A stretch of 64,000 bases of DNA from an uncultured Acetatifactor sp. (GTDB lineage Bacteria; Bacillota; Clostridia; Lachnospirales; Lachnospiraceae), in NCBI GenBank assembly GCA_910577035.1, contig CAJTKW010000010.1:20436-84435 (forward strand). Direction: 5' to 3'. Position 1 is the first letter of the stretch, and each line of letters opens with the position of its first letter. A model generated the notes under the pieces. The model was not told where the DNA came from. It did not search any database and worked only from the letters and a program-made list of their open reading frames with translations. The translations under genes and the position numbers were made by a program. This document shows, piece by piece, positions 26,991 to 35,456 of the stretch.

Positions 26991-28478
26991 ATGGAAAATA
27001 CCGGGAAAACCCTCAAAAGGAGCATACTGTGTCTTGTGATGATGGCGGCATTTTTCCTGATGTCCGGTACAATCGTCCGGGCCGGGGAAGAAGATACCAT
27101 AAAGTCCGGTATTTTCGCCGGTAATATTGATCTGTCCGGTATGACGAAGGCCCAGGCGGAAGCGGCAGTGGAAGAGTATGTCAGTTCGCTGGGGGAAACG
27201 GAAATATTGCTGCAGTATGCTTCCGAGGCTGAGGTGAGTGTCACGGCCGGGGATCTGGGTATTGTCTGGGCGAACAGGGAAATTGTAACGGAAGCGGCGG
27301 AGATCGGCACCCGGGGGAACGTGATCGAAAGATATAAGATTCTCAAGGATCTGGAGCATGAAAATAAAATATATCCCATTGAGTTGTCTTTCAGCATCCA
27401 GGGAATCAGTGACATTCTTACCGGAAAATGTGCCGTCTACGATCAGGAGGCTATGGATTACGGCCTTATCCGGGAGAATAACGAGTTCCGGATTATTGAG
27501 GGGCAGAAGGGGTATTCTCTTGACGTCGAAACATCCATTGATCTGATTAATGATTACCTGACCCGGGACTGGGACGGCCAGGCGTGCGAAATTCCGCTGC
27601 AGGTGGAGGTGGAAGAGCCAAGGGGAAGCATGGAAGAGCTTGCCCAGGTTAAGGATATTCTGGGGAGTTTTACCACCTCTTTTAAGTCTTCCGGTCCGTC
27701 CAGGAGCGCTAATGTGGAAAACGGCTGTAAGCTGATTAACGGATGCCTTCTTTATCCCGGCGATGAATTTTCCACATACAAAATGGTTTCTCCCTTTACC
27801 GAGAAAAACGGTTATTATATGGCAGGCTCTTATATCAACGGCAAGGTGGTGGACAGTCTGGGCGGCGGTATCTGTCAGGTATCCACGACTCTTTATAATG
27901 CGGTGCTGCGGGCAGAGCTGGAGATAACGGAGCGGCATAATCACTCCATGGTGGTGAGCTATGTGCCCCGGTCTGCGGATGCGGCGATTGCGGAAAGCGC
28001 AGGCAAGGATTTCCGGTTTGTGAACAGTCTGGAGCATCCTGTCTATGTCGAAGGATATGTGGACAAGAAGCAGATCACCTTTAATATATACGGGCTGGAG
28101 ACCAGGGATCCGGACAGGGAGGTCATTTTTGAGAGTGAGGAGCTGGAGGTAAATGTACCGCCCAGCGACCAGATCTATGCAGACGCATCCAAACCCATAG
28201 GGTACATCGTATCGGAGGGTGCCCATATCGGTTATAAAGCAAGGCTGTGGAAGATCGTGAAGGAGGACGGCAGGGAAGTAAGCCGTACCCAGGTCAACAG
28301 CAGCACATACAAGATGGTGCCAAGGAGCGCTACGGTGGGAATCGCTACGGATAACCCTGCGGCATATGAACAGATCATGGCGGCGATCAATTCCGGCAGC
28401 GTGGATCAGGTAAAAGCCGTGATTGCAGCATTGACGACACCGGCGGTTTCTAACAGCGTGGAAACGGGAGAGCAGTAG
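26991..28478 (+). CDS. VanW-family cell-envelope protein with peptidoglycan-binding-like domain
   Basis: About 495 residues from ATG 26991 (AAAGG six bases upstream); ATG 26973 is an alternative with a poorer SD. A signal/anchor helix precedes a PG_binding_4-like region (about 60-200) and the VanW domain, with the hallmark GGGICQVSTTLYNAVLRAEL then ERHNHSM and YVPRSADAAIAESAGKD. VanW proteins occur in vancomycin-resistance clusters and widely in Clostridia, where their biochemical role is unsettled. A C-terminal tail of about 60 residues is polar. The stop overlaps the next start by one base. Confidence 0.88.
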   Translation: MENTGKTLKRSILCLVMMAAFFLMSGTIVRAGEEDTIKSGIFAGNIDLSGMTKAQAEAAVEEYVSSLGETEILLQYASEAEVSVTAGDLGIVWANREIVTEAAEIGTRGNVIERYKILKDLEHENKIYPIELSFSIQGISDILTGKCAVYDQEAMDYGLIRENNEFRIIEGQKGYSLDVETSIDLINDYLTRDWDGQACEIPLQVEVEEPRGSMEELAQVKDILGSFTTSFKSSGPSRSANVENGCKLINGCLLYPGDEFSTYKMVSPFTEKNGYYMAGSYINGKVVDSLGGGICQVSTTLYNAVLRAELEITERHNHSMVVSYVPRSADAAIAESAGKDFRFVNSLEHPVYVEGYVDKKQITFNIYGLETRDPDREVIFESEELEVNVPPSDQIYADASKPIGYIVSEGAHIGYKARLWKIVKEDGREVSRTQVNSSTYKMVPRSATVGIATDNPAAYEQIMAAINSGSVDQVKAVIAALTTPAVSNSVETGEQ

Positions 28479-29560
28479 TGAAGATCGGGAAGGTTCCGGA
28501 GAATGTTTTAAAACGATCTGTTTTAAGGCAGATACAGACGAAGAGGGATGAAATAATAAGCGGCGCAGGCATAGGGGAAGACTGCGCCCATTTTTCGTTT
28601 GACGGGGCCGTAATGATGACCTGTATGCAGACTTCGGCGGTAGGAGCGTCGGAGACGTATTTTCAGAAGAAACCGTCAGCAGCGGCAGTGTATGGAGAAG
28701 AATCACAGCCAGCCGGCGCAGCGGAGATTGCTGGCCGGGAGGAAGCCGTCTCTGTGGGCCGGCTGATCGGGCGATGTGCCAATAATCTGGCAGCGGCAGG
28801 AGCAGAGCCGGTAGGTGTGATGATCGCTTTGACGCTGCCGGAGGAAACGGAGGAGCCGGAGCTTAAAGCATTGATGGCGGCAGCGGAGGCCAGATGTAAA
28901 GAGCTGAGGCTTCAGATAGCCGGAGGCCAGACCCTGGTCAGCCGGGTGGTCAGGCAGCCTGTAGCTGCGGTAACGGGATACGGAAGAGCTTTGGCGCCGG
29001 TGTGTACCGGCCAGAGTAAGAAGAAAACGGTATGCGCCGGACAGGATATAGTTGTCAGTAAGTGGATCGGCCTGGAGGGTACGGCGATTCTGGCCGGGCG
29101 GCACCGGGAAAAGCTGCTGCAGAGGTACCCGGCTTATTTTGTGGAGGAGGCAGCAGGCTTTGACCGGTTTCATTCCGTGATACCGGAGGCTGCCACCGCC
29201 GTGAAGTCCGGCGTTTGCATGATGCACGATGCTTCAGAGGGCGGAATTTTCGGAGCCCTGTGGGAGCTGGCGGAAAGGGCAGGCGTTGGACTGACCATAG
29301 ATTTAAAAAAGCTTCCTCTGCGTCAGGAGACGGTAGAGGTATGTGAATGCTGTAATGTGAATCCTTACGAGCTGTTGTCGGGAGGTGCGCTGGTGATGGT
29401 GACGGGCGACGGAGCCGGGCTTGCTGCGGCTTTGGAGGCAGAAAAGATACCGGCGGCCGTTGTGGGAAGGATTACGGACGGCAACGACAGGATTATTCTA
29501 AACGGCGAAGAATCACGTTACCTGGACAGACCGAAGGGAGACGAGATCTATCGACAGTAG
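28478..29560 (+). CDS. PurM/HypE-like (AIR synthase-related) protein
   Basis: 360 residues with a GTG start that overlaps the VanW stop by one base, so translation is coupled. The fold signature is that of the PurM superfamily: GAGIGEDCAHFSFDG near the start, the middle GGQTL, and the C-terminal MMHDASEGGIFGALWELAERAGVG. Such proteins bind ATP and phosphorylate or dehydrate small substrates (PurM, ThiL, HypE, SelD), but this subgroup has no defined reaction. About 30 extra residues sit after MQTSAVGAS. A link to the cell wall is suggested only by the VanW pairing. Confidence 0.75.
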   Translation: MKIGKVPENVLKRSVLRQIQTKRDEIISGAGIGEDCAHFSFDGAVMMTCMQTSAVGASETYFQKKPSAAAVYGEESQPAGAAEIAGREEAVSVGRLIGRCANNLAAAGAEPVGVMIALTLPEETEEPELKALMAAAEARCKELRLQIAGGQTLVSRVVRQPVAAVTGYGRALAPVCTGQSKKKTVCAGQDIVVSKWIGLEGTAILAGRHREKLLQRYPAYFVEEAAGFDRFHSVIPEAATAVKSGVCMMHDASEGGIFGALWELAERAGVGLTIDLKKLPLRQETVEVCECCNVNPYELLSGGALVMVTGDGAGLAAALEAEKIPAAVVGRITDGNDRIILNGEESRYLDRPKGDEIYRQ

Positions 29561-29580
29561 CGGCTGATTTCGGCAGCCGC
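29560..29580 (+). promoter_or_regulatory. small hairpin ahead of the lrp-like gene
   Basis: GCGGCTG (29560-29566) pairs with CAGCCGC (29574-29580) immediately after the previous stop and 17 bases before the Lrp start. It may partly end transcription or expose the downstream SD. Confidence 0.4.
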
Positions 29581-29597
29581 AGAAGAGGAGAAGAAAG

Positions 29598-30080
29598 ATG
29601 AGAGACGAATTACTTACTATTATTGAAAAGAACAGCCGCATCGATTTGAAGGAGCTGGCAGTCATTCTCGGAGCAGAGGAAATTGACGTTGTCAATGAGC
29701 TGGCAGCCTTGGAAAGCGAGGGCATCATCTGCGGCTATCATACGATGATTGACTGGGAAAAGACAGACATTGATAAGGTTTCCGCATTGATCGAGGTGAG
29801 GGTGACTCCTCAGAGGGGGCAGGGATTTGACAATATGGCGGAGCGTATTCAGAAGTACCCTGAGGTGCAGAGTGTCTATCTGATGTCCGGCGGCTATGAC
29901 CTGATGATTATTCTGGAGGGAAAAACCCTCCGGGAGGTGTCCTCTTTTGTATCCAATAAGCTTTCGGCCCTGGATACGGTCTTAAGTACGGCCACCCATT
30001 TCATCCTGAAAAAGTACAAGGACCATGGTACAGTGCTCTCCCGGAAAAAAGAAGACGAAAGGGAGATGATTACGCCATGA
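29598..30080 (+). CDS. Lrp/AsnC-family regulator
   Basis: 160 residues. N-terminal winged helix (DLKELAVILGAEEIDVVNELAALESEGII) followed by the RAM ligand-binding domain (VRVTPQRG, QSVYLMSGGYDLMIILEG). The stop overlaps the start of the aminotransferase gene (ATGA). Regulators of this family usually respond to amino acids, and the pairing suggests control of, or response to, the substrate of the aminotransferase. Confidence 0.9.
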   Translation: MRDELLTIIEKNSRIDLKELAVILGAEEIDVVNELAALESEGIICGYHTMIDWEKTDIDKVSALIEVRVTPQRGQGFDNMAERIQKYPEVQSVYLMSGGYDLMIILEGKTLREVSSFVSNKLSALDTVLSTATHFILKKYKDHGTVLSRKKEDEREMITP

Positions 30081-31249
30081 GAAATCCGTTAGCAGACAAG
30101 GTTGTGGAGATCAAACCTTCAGGTATCCGCAAATTTTTTGATATTGTAAGTGAGATGAAGGATGCTATTTCCCTGGGAGTGGGTGAGCCGGATTTCGACA
30201 CCCCCTGGCATATCAGGGACGAGGGTATCTACTCCCTGGAAAAAGGGAAAACCCACTATACCTCCAACGCAGGACTTGTGGAGCTGCGCCGGGAGATCTG
30301 TAATTACCTCCAGAGAAGACAGGGTATTACATACCATCCCCTGAAGGAAGTACTGATTACCGTGGGCGGGTCGGAAGCCATTGACATGGGTCTTCGGGCC
30401 ATGTGTAATCCCGGGGACGAGGTGCTGATTCCCCAGCCCAGCTATGTTTCCTATGAGCCCTGCGCGGTGCTGGCAGGGGCTACGCCTGTCATTATCAACC
30501 TGAAGGCGGAAAACGAGTTTCGGCTTACGGCCCGGGAGCTGGAAGAGGCTGTCACGGACAGAACCAAGGTACTGATTCTGCCTTTTCCCAATAATCCTAC
30601 CGGGGCCATTATGGAGCGGAAGGATCTGGAGGAAATAGCGGAAGTGATCCTCAAGCACGACATATATGTCATGTCGGATGAGATTTATTCCGAGCTGACC
30701 TATAAGGAAAAGCATGTGTCCATTGCGGAGCTTCCCGGTATGCAGGAGCGGACGATATTGATTAACGGTTTTTCCAAAGCATATGCCATGACCGGGTGGA
30801 GGCTGGGTTATGCCTGCGGGCCGGAAGAAATTATCACGCAGATGACAAAGATCCATCAGTTTGCCATTATGTGTGCGCCTACCACCAGCCAGTATGCGGC
30901 GGTGGAAGCGCTGAAGAACGGCGACGCTGATGTAGAGGAAATGCGCACCGCATATAATCAGCGCAGGCGGTATCTCATGAATGCCATGCGGGAGATGGGG
31001 CTGGAATGCTTTGAGCCCTACGGTGCTTTTTATGTTTTTCCCTGTATCAAAGAGTTTGGCATGACCAGTGATGAATTTGCCGAAAAGCTGCTGGCGGAAG
31101 AGAAGCTGGCGGTAGTGCCGGGAACGGCCTTTGGTGACTGTGGTGAGGGATTTTTACGAATTTCCTATGCCTATTCGCTGGAGCAGCTGAGAGAAGCCCT
31201 GAAAAGGCTGGGACGGTTCGTGGAGAAGCTGAGAAAGGAAAAACAGTAG
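30077..31249 (+). CDS. PLP-dependent class I/II aminotransferase
   Basis: 390 residues of the aspartate/aromatic aminotransferase fold type I. Visible are VGEPDFDTPWHI, the PFPNNPTGA loop, the SDEIYSEL Asp, the Schiff-base lysine K234 in GFSKAYAMTGWRLGY, and the C-terminal FLRISYAYS Arg. It transfers amino groups between amino and keto acids. PatA- and aromatic-type relatives are commonly coupled to an Lrp gene as here. Exact amino-acid preference cannot be assigned. Confidence 0.92.
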   Translation: MRNPLADKVVEIKPSGIRKFFDIVSEMKDAISLGVGEPDFDTPWHIRDEGIYSLEKGKTHYTSNAGLVELRREICNYLQRRQGITYHPLKEVLITVGGSEAIDMGLRAMCNPGDEVLIPQPSYVSYEPCAVLAGATPVIINLKAENEFRLTARELEEAVTDRTKVLILPFPNNPTGAIMERKDLEEIAEVILKHDIYVMSDEIYSELTYKEKHVSIAELPGMQERTILINGFSKAYAMTGWRLGYACGPEEIITQMTKIHQFAIMCAPTTSQYAAVEALKNGDADVEEMRTAYNQRRRYLMNAMREMGLECFEPYGAFYVFPCIKEFGMTSDEFAEKLLAEEKLAVVPGTAFGDCGEGFLRISYAYSLEQLREALKRLGRFVEKLRKEKQ

Positions 31250-31250
31250 T

Positions 31251-31817
31251 GTGAACATTATACTGCATCAGCCGGAAATACCGGGAAATACCGGAAATAT
31301 CGGGCGTACCTGTGTTGCCACAGGTACGTCCCTGCATTTGATTGAGCCTTTGGGATTCCATCTGGACGAAAAATCTATCAGACGGGCTGGAATGGACTAC
31401 TGGAAGGATCTGGATGTCCACAGATATGTCAATTTGGAAGAATTTAGAAACCAGCATCCCGGTATCAGGATCTGGATGGCCACCACCAAGGCAAAGCGGG
31501 CATATACGGAGGTCAGCTACGGGGAGGAAGATTACATTATGTTTGGCAGGGAGAGTGCGGGAATTCCCGAAGAGATCCTGGTAGAGCATGAGGAAAGCTG
31601 TATCCGTATCCCCATGCTTCCTGCCATACGTTCCCTGAATCTGTCCAATGCCGTGGCCATTGTGCTGTATGAGGCGCTGAGACAAACGGGGTTTCGGGGC
31701 CTGGAGTCAGAAGGGGAGCTGCACAGGCTGTGTTGGAATTGTGAAAGGAATGAAGATTTTCTGAGCGGTCAAGAGGGGCATGGCCACCTCTTTAGTACGT
31801 CCGCTAAGAAAATCTAA
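31251..31817 (+). CDS. trmL: tRNA (cytidine/uridine-34-2'-O)-methyltransferase with extended C-terminus
   Basis: 188 residues with a GTG start two bases after the aminotransferase stop. The SPOUT-fold trefoil-knot motifs are clear: HQPEIPGNTGNIGRTC near the start, FGRESAGIPEEIL, and IRIPMLPAIRSLNLSNAVAIVLYE. It uses SAM to methylate the wobble ribose of leucine tRNAs. Relatives end at about 155-165 residues, near the GLESEGELHRL segment; the last 25 residues here (after LCWN) are encoded by a palindromic DNA element that also supplies the stop codon. Confidence 0.88.
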   Translation: MNIILHQPEIPGNTGNIGRTCVATGTSLHLIEPLGFHLDEKSIRRAGMDYWKDLDVHRYVNLEEFRNQHPGIRIWMATTKAKRAYTEVSYGEEDYIMFGRESAGIPEEILVEHEESCIRIPMLPAIRSLNLSNAVAIVLYEALRQTGFRGLESEGELHRLCWNCERNEDFLSGQEGHGHLFSTSAKKI

Positions 31818-31825
31818 GTCATTCC
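31747..31825. repeat. 79-bp nested palindrome overlapping the 3' end of trmL
   Basis: The outer arms are GGAATGA-AGATTTTCTGAGCGG (31747-31768) and its near-complement at 31801-31825, with a three-base gap and one mismatch. An inner hairpin is AAGAGGGGC (31771-31779) with GCCACCTCTT (31783-31792). The trmL stop (31815-31817) lies in the right arm. It could be a bidirectional terminator between convergent genes or the remnant of a small inserted element. Confidence 0.65.
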
Positions 31826-31827
31826 GA

Positions 31828-31851
31828 GAAAAATCGCAAGAACGGTAATTC
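31828..31851 (+). repeat. copy 1 of a 24-bp dispersed repeat
   Basis: A 24-base stretch with core AATCGCAAG-AC-GT-ATTC. It matches 43853-43876 at 20 of 24 positions. Both copies lie at gene ends. Confidence 0.5.
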
Positions 31852-32518
31852 AAGGGGATGTTACAATGCGTTCCCGACAGTCCGGGTGTTCCTCCAGGAA
31901 CTGCTTCACTATGTCAGGTTTATCCCAGTAGTGCATGGGATAAACCTTTTCCGCATTTATATGCCTTAAAAAGTAAAGAAAACCGTCTGCGTAATGAGAA
32001 CCCAGACGAGGATCCAGGGGCAGACAGGCATGATTTATGGAAATATCCTTTAATGGCCGAAGTGCGGCTCGGTAGCTGCCGGTCATCTGTCTGCGTTCCT
32101 CCTGGGGAGTATCCTCGGTGACCCAGTCGTTGAGATCCCCGGCATGATAAAAAACGCCCTCCGGGCAGGTCAGCAGAAAGGCCACACCGGAGTCCGTGGA
32201 AAGCAGTGTCCTGATGCGGGTATGGCAGGGCAGTTCATACTCCCGGCTGTGGTAGACCTTGAAAAGAGTACAGTCGTAAGGATACTTATGGGGCTTAATA
32301 TCGTTCGGCAGGATGGCAGTAACCTGTTTCATGCCCATTTCGCGCAACAGAGGAAACAGCGCAGGATTATAGTGATCCTGATGGCTGTGGCTTACAAATA
32401 CCAGCATGGGTTTACCGGCATCCAGAGGCGGAAGATTTCCCTTATAGTAATCAAATAAATAATAGCATTCTGCTGTCTCTGCCAGGAAACAGCTGTGGTA
32501 GATGTAGGTGACGTTCAT
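31850..32518 (-). CDS. MBL-fold metallo-hydrolase
   Basis: 222 residues. The metal-binding motif HSHQDH is at about residues 44-49, with later conserved positions in YHAGDLNDW, NHACLPLDPRLG and PMHYWD, which is the UlaG/YtnP-like branch of the beta-lactamase fold. AGGAG precedes the ATG on the minus strand. It is predicted to be a soluble cytoplasmic hydrolase of unknown substrate. It is convergent with trmL; their ends are separated by the palindrome. Confidence 0.85.
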   Translation of the reverse strand: MNVTYIYHSCFLAETAECYYLFDYYKGNLPPLDAGKPMLVFVSHSHQDHYNPALFPLLREMGMKQVTAILPNDIKPHKYPYDCTLFKVYHSREYELPCHTRIRTLLSTDSGVAFLLTCPEGVFYHAGDLNDWVTEDTPQEERRQMTGSYRAALRPLKDISINHACLPLDPRLGSHYADGFLYFLRHINAEKVYPMHYWDKPDIVKQFLEEHPDCRERIVTSP

Positions 32519-32639
32519 AATGGGCTCCTGTGTATTATTATTTTCTATGCAGGTATTTGTCTAATATTGTGAGAAAATTACTTCCGCGAATGCGATAGGA
32601 TTCATTGTATAACATATTCATTTGTACCCGCATTTTGCA

Positions 32640-33980
32640 CTACTCCCCAAGGATTCCCACAAAATCAGTAGCATCTATGTTGAAGGGTAAATCTTGTATC
32701 ATCCCGTTTTTATAGTAACTTTCAGGGGACGCATTTCCCCTGGAGGTCCAGGAAACCAGATGGTTATCACTTGATAAAAAGTCAATGGAATTTTTATTTT
32801 CTCGTAATATTGTCATTGGATCCAAATTGTGGGTAGTAAAGCAAAGCTGTCCCTTGCCATAATACATGAAATACTCGATCAGCCTGCATAAATAAACATC
32901 ATTCAAATTGGAATCCATTTCATCAACGAAAACAATTCCGTTTGTACTTGCAGATACAAAGCAGTCAAACAGGCGGATCAGCTTTTTAATGCCAGTGCTT
33001 TCAAATTCTCTGTTAATACTAAATTCTCCGTAATTGAGATTTAATTCGCACTCGTATTGATTTCCCCTTTCTTTTGCGTCAATATCGATAGACACTAAAT
33101 CTGTTTTAAATATTTTGAGAAATTTTGTTAAGCGGGCTACTTTACTTTTGTAATCTTCGAAACGGTCCTTGTCTACAAATCTTTCATTTACGCTTGAAAA
33201 AGCGTTAGCAAGATCGCCATAATCAAGTAATCTGTTTTGCAAAGACTGCTTATCCAGGCTATGGCCTATCAATTTCTTCCGCAGAAAGTATAATTCATGT
33301 TGATCTTCGTCGCCTAAAAATACTGTTGTCACTATAACCAGTGTCAGGCATATCAGGATGTGAACAAGCAATTGTCTGTCAGCTGCACTTTCCTGCGGGT
33401 CGTAAGTTAATTTCCCTCGAATGATACTATAGAGGTAAATCAGGGAATGTGTGGATAATAAATTCATTGACCGTTTTTTTAAAATTTCCTTTTGGGCGTC
33501 GCTGCAATTAATATACAGTAGCTCTCCGTTTTTGCATTCAAATATTGTTTTATAATTTTGATTAGCATAATTTCCGTTTTTCCAGCACAGTTTTTCAAAT
33601 TGAATTTCATACAACCCTTTTTCGTTTTTGGATAAATGAATGGTATAGTCATAGATCTCCTTACAGCCAGCGGTATCCACAAGAAATTCACAGCCGAAGT
33701 GAAAACAGCAAGTTTCCTTATGAATGATTTCATTTAAAAATCCCTGAGTTTTGGACTCATTTAGATAGTTGTCCCCCAGAATCAGCTCCTGAAATATTTT
33801 TACAGCAGTAATAATGGCAGATTTCCCGGAACCATTTTCACCATAAATAGCCTTGATCCTGTATTTGTCGGGATCAAAGTTTTTATCAACAGTCTTTTTA
33901 TAAAAGTCAATTCTGATTTCCTGTTTTATATTTTTTATACCGCAAATACGCATGTTTAATAAATAAATTATATTTTCCAT
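32640..33980 (-). CDS. AAA family ATPase (AAA15/OLD-like), solitary
   Basis: 446 residues from ATG 33980 (AGAGGTT upstream on the minus strand). The N-terminal Walker A is AIYGENGSGKSAIITAVK near residue 42. A long helical middle follows, and a C-terminal GIVFVDEMDSNLNDVYL Walker B plus FTTHNLDPM, the SMC/ABC-like arrangement of AAA15 proteins. No TOPRIM domain is visible and no RloB- or HNH-type partner is adjacent. The gene and its flanks are strikingly AT-rich compared with the window, which suggests recent acquisition. Relatives act in phage defence or are uncharacterised; function here is unproven. Confidence 0.75.
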   Translation of the reverse strand: MENIIYLLNMRICGIKNIKQEIRIDFYKKTVDKNFDPDKYRIKAIYGENGSGKSAIITAVKIFQELILGDNYLNESKTQGFLNEIIHKETCCFHFGCEFLVDTAGCKEIYDYTIHLSKNEKGLYEIQFEKLCWKNGNYANQNYKTIFECKNGELLYINCSDAQKEILKKRSMNLLSTHSLIYLYSIIRGKLTYDPQESAADRQLLVHILICLTLVIVTTVFLGDEDQHELYFLRKKLIGHSLDKQSLQNRLLDYGDLANAFSSVNERFVDKDRFEDYKSKVARLTKFLKIFKTDLVSIDIDAKERGNQYECELNLNYGEFSINREFESTGIKKLIRLFDCFVSASTNGIVFVDEMDSNLNDVYLCRLIEYFMYYGKGQLCFTTHNLDPMTILRENKNSIDFLSSDNHLVSWTSRGNASPESYYKNGMIQDLPFNIDATDFVGILGE

Positions 33981-34363
33981 AGATAGAACCTCTTTTAAAA
34001 TAGCATCAACAAAAATTATAAAAATATTACAAAATGTAATTGGTTGGAAATATGTTATATTATAAGCCATTCTTATTTTAAAAGCAAGATTGAAAAGTAT
34101 TGGCTGGAATACATAGGATACAGGCAATTAGACAGGAAACAAACAATATAAATAGATATACTGTGGACGGTTTTACATAATAGTAAATAATTACATTTTG
34201 GAAGTTTAAAGTTTTGCGGTTAAAAAGTGCTTCAAAAAACGTATATACCAAGGGAGAAAATATACCTTGACAGACGAGGTATACAATGCTATATTGTATC
34301 TAAGAGATGAGTTTATTTGTCATGAAACAGGAGGCTTTATCTGAACAGAAAGGAGGAATGACC
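33981..34363. other. AT-rich spacer between the ATPase and the padR gene
   Basis: No gene is seen. A 12-bp inverted repeat, CAAAATGTAATT at 34030-34041 and AATTACATTTTG at 34189-34200, encloses about 150 bases. TATAAT-like sequence near 34060 on the minus strand may serve the ATPase. The padR promoter lies at the right end. Confidence 0.5.
34267..34299 (+). promoter_or_regulatory. padR promoter with overlapping operator
   Basis: TTGACA (34267-34272), 17-base spacer, TATATT (34290-34295). A perfect inverted repeat ATACAAT-5-ATTGTAT (34281-34299) covers the -10 box, as expected for an autorepressing PadR site. Confidence 0.75.
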
Positions 34364-34687
34364 TTGTCCATTACATCAGACATTCTGCGGGGGCATACAG
34401 AGGCGATCATCTTGTCCCATCTTCTGGAAAAGGACAGTTATGGTTACCAGATTAACAAGGATATTATGAAAAAGACCGATAACCGCTATGAATTAAAGGA
34501 AGCCACGTTGTATTCCGCTTTCCGCAGACTGGAACAGGCGGGTTCTATCAGGACATATTGGGGTGACGAGACCACAGGGGCCAGACGCCGTTATTATGCC
34601 ATCACCGACTTAGGCAGGCAGGCATACCTGAGCTATAAACAGGAATGGGAGGAAGCAAAGGAAATGATAGATCATTTGCTGCAATAA
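34364..34687 (+). CDS. PadR-family transcriptional repressor
   Basis: 107 residues from TTG 34364, placed seven bases after AAGGAGG; ATG 34358 is only one base from that SD. The PadR signature is complete: SDILRGHTEAIILSHLLEKDSYGYQI, ELKEATLYSAFRRLEQAG and GARRRYYAITDLG. It is a short (subfamily s1/2-like) PadR. The next two genes encode a HAAS membrane protein and a DUF4097 protein, the usual PadR-controlled partners. Confidence 0.92.
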   Translation: MSITSDILRGHTEAIILSHLLEKDSYGYQINKDIMKKTDNRYELKEATLYSAFRRLEQAGSIRTYWGDETTGARRRYYAITDLGRQAYLSYKQEWEEAKEMIDHLLQ

Positions 34688-34766
34688 AAGCGGTACATTA
34701 AATGTCATTTTGAAAGAGGCAGGTACGAAAAGGGGATGGCCTCTTTTTGGCGGAAAGGGAGAATGA

Positions 34767-35456
34767 ATGAAAGAGAAAATCGAGCAGTATTTTAACCAGT
34801 TATTTGAAGAAGCGCCGAAGACACGGAAGGCGCTGGAACTGAAACAGGAATTGACCCAGAATGCTTTGGATAAGTATGAGGATATTATGCAGGAGGGGAG
34901 GTATTCGGAAGAAGATGCCTATCAGAATGTGATTCAGTCTGTGGGCGATGTGAGAGAGCTCTTTGACGACCTGGAGGAGAAAAGCCTGTTGGAGCTGCCG
35001 GAGAAAGACAGAAAAAAGCGGGCCATGCTGAAAGCGGCGGCGGTGGGATTATACATTTTTGCGGGAGTGATGTTCTTTGGCCTGGAAACGTTAAGCGCTA
35101 CGGTTCCCGGTTATCCTTTTGACGGGATGGGACTCGCAGTAGCCGGGCTGATTTGTATTGCCCCCACCATTATGCTGGTCTATGCGGCAAATATGTATCC
35201 CGGTTACAGTAAAAAGGTAAGCACTAATATGGTGGAAGAATATCAGCAGGAAAAATACCGAAGCGGCAGAAATAAGGAGATCATGGGCGCCGTCAGCTGT
35301 ATCATCTGGACGGCGGCTCTGGTACTGTATTTTCTAATCAGCTTTACCGTGGGCGGCTGGCATATTACCTGGGTTATCTTTTTGATAGCGGCCTGCGTGC
35401 AGTCGATAGCGGTACTGATAAACAGTCTGCGGATGGATAAGGAGAAGAGATCGTAA
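34767..35456 (+). CDS. HAAS/DUF1700-type membrane protein, PadR partner
   Basis: 229 residues. The N-terminal cytoplasmic HAAS-like domain (residues 1-75: IEQYFNQLFEEAP, then RYSEEDAYQNVIQSVGDVREL) precedes four predicted transmembrane helices. Proteins of this type accompany PadR regulators and are thought to sense membrane state and signal to the regulator. The stop overlaps the DUF4097 start by one base. Confidence 0.8.
   Translation: MKEKIEQYFNQLFEEAPKTRKALELKQELTQNALDKYEDIMQEGRYSEEDAYQNVIQSVGDVRELFDDLEEKSLLELPEKDRKKRAMLKAAAVGLYIFAGVMFFGLETLSATVPGYPFDGMGLAVAGLICIAPTIMLVYAANMYPGYSKKVSTNMVEEYQQEKYRSGRNKEIMGAVSCIIWTAALVLYFLISFTVGGWHITWVIFLIAACVQSIAVLINSLRMDKEKRS

Noticed and set aside
26940..28706. 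588-codon antisense frame opposite VanW and the PurM-like gene
   Set aside because: Overlaps two well-supported genes and has low-complexity composition with no ribosome binding site.
34030..34200. Terminal inverted repeats of an insertion sequence
   Set aside because: The 12-bp inverted pair encloses only about 150 bases without a transposase or target duplication.
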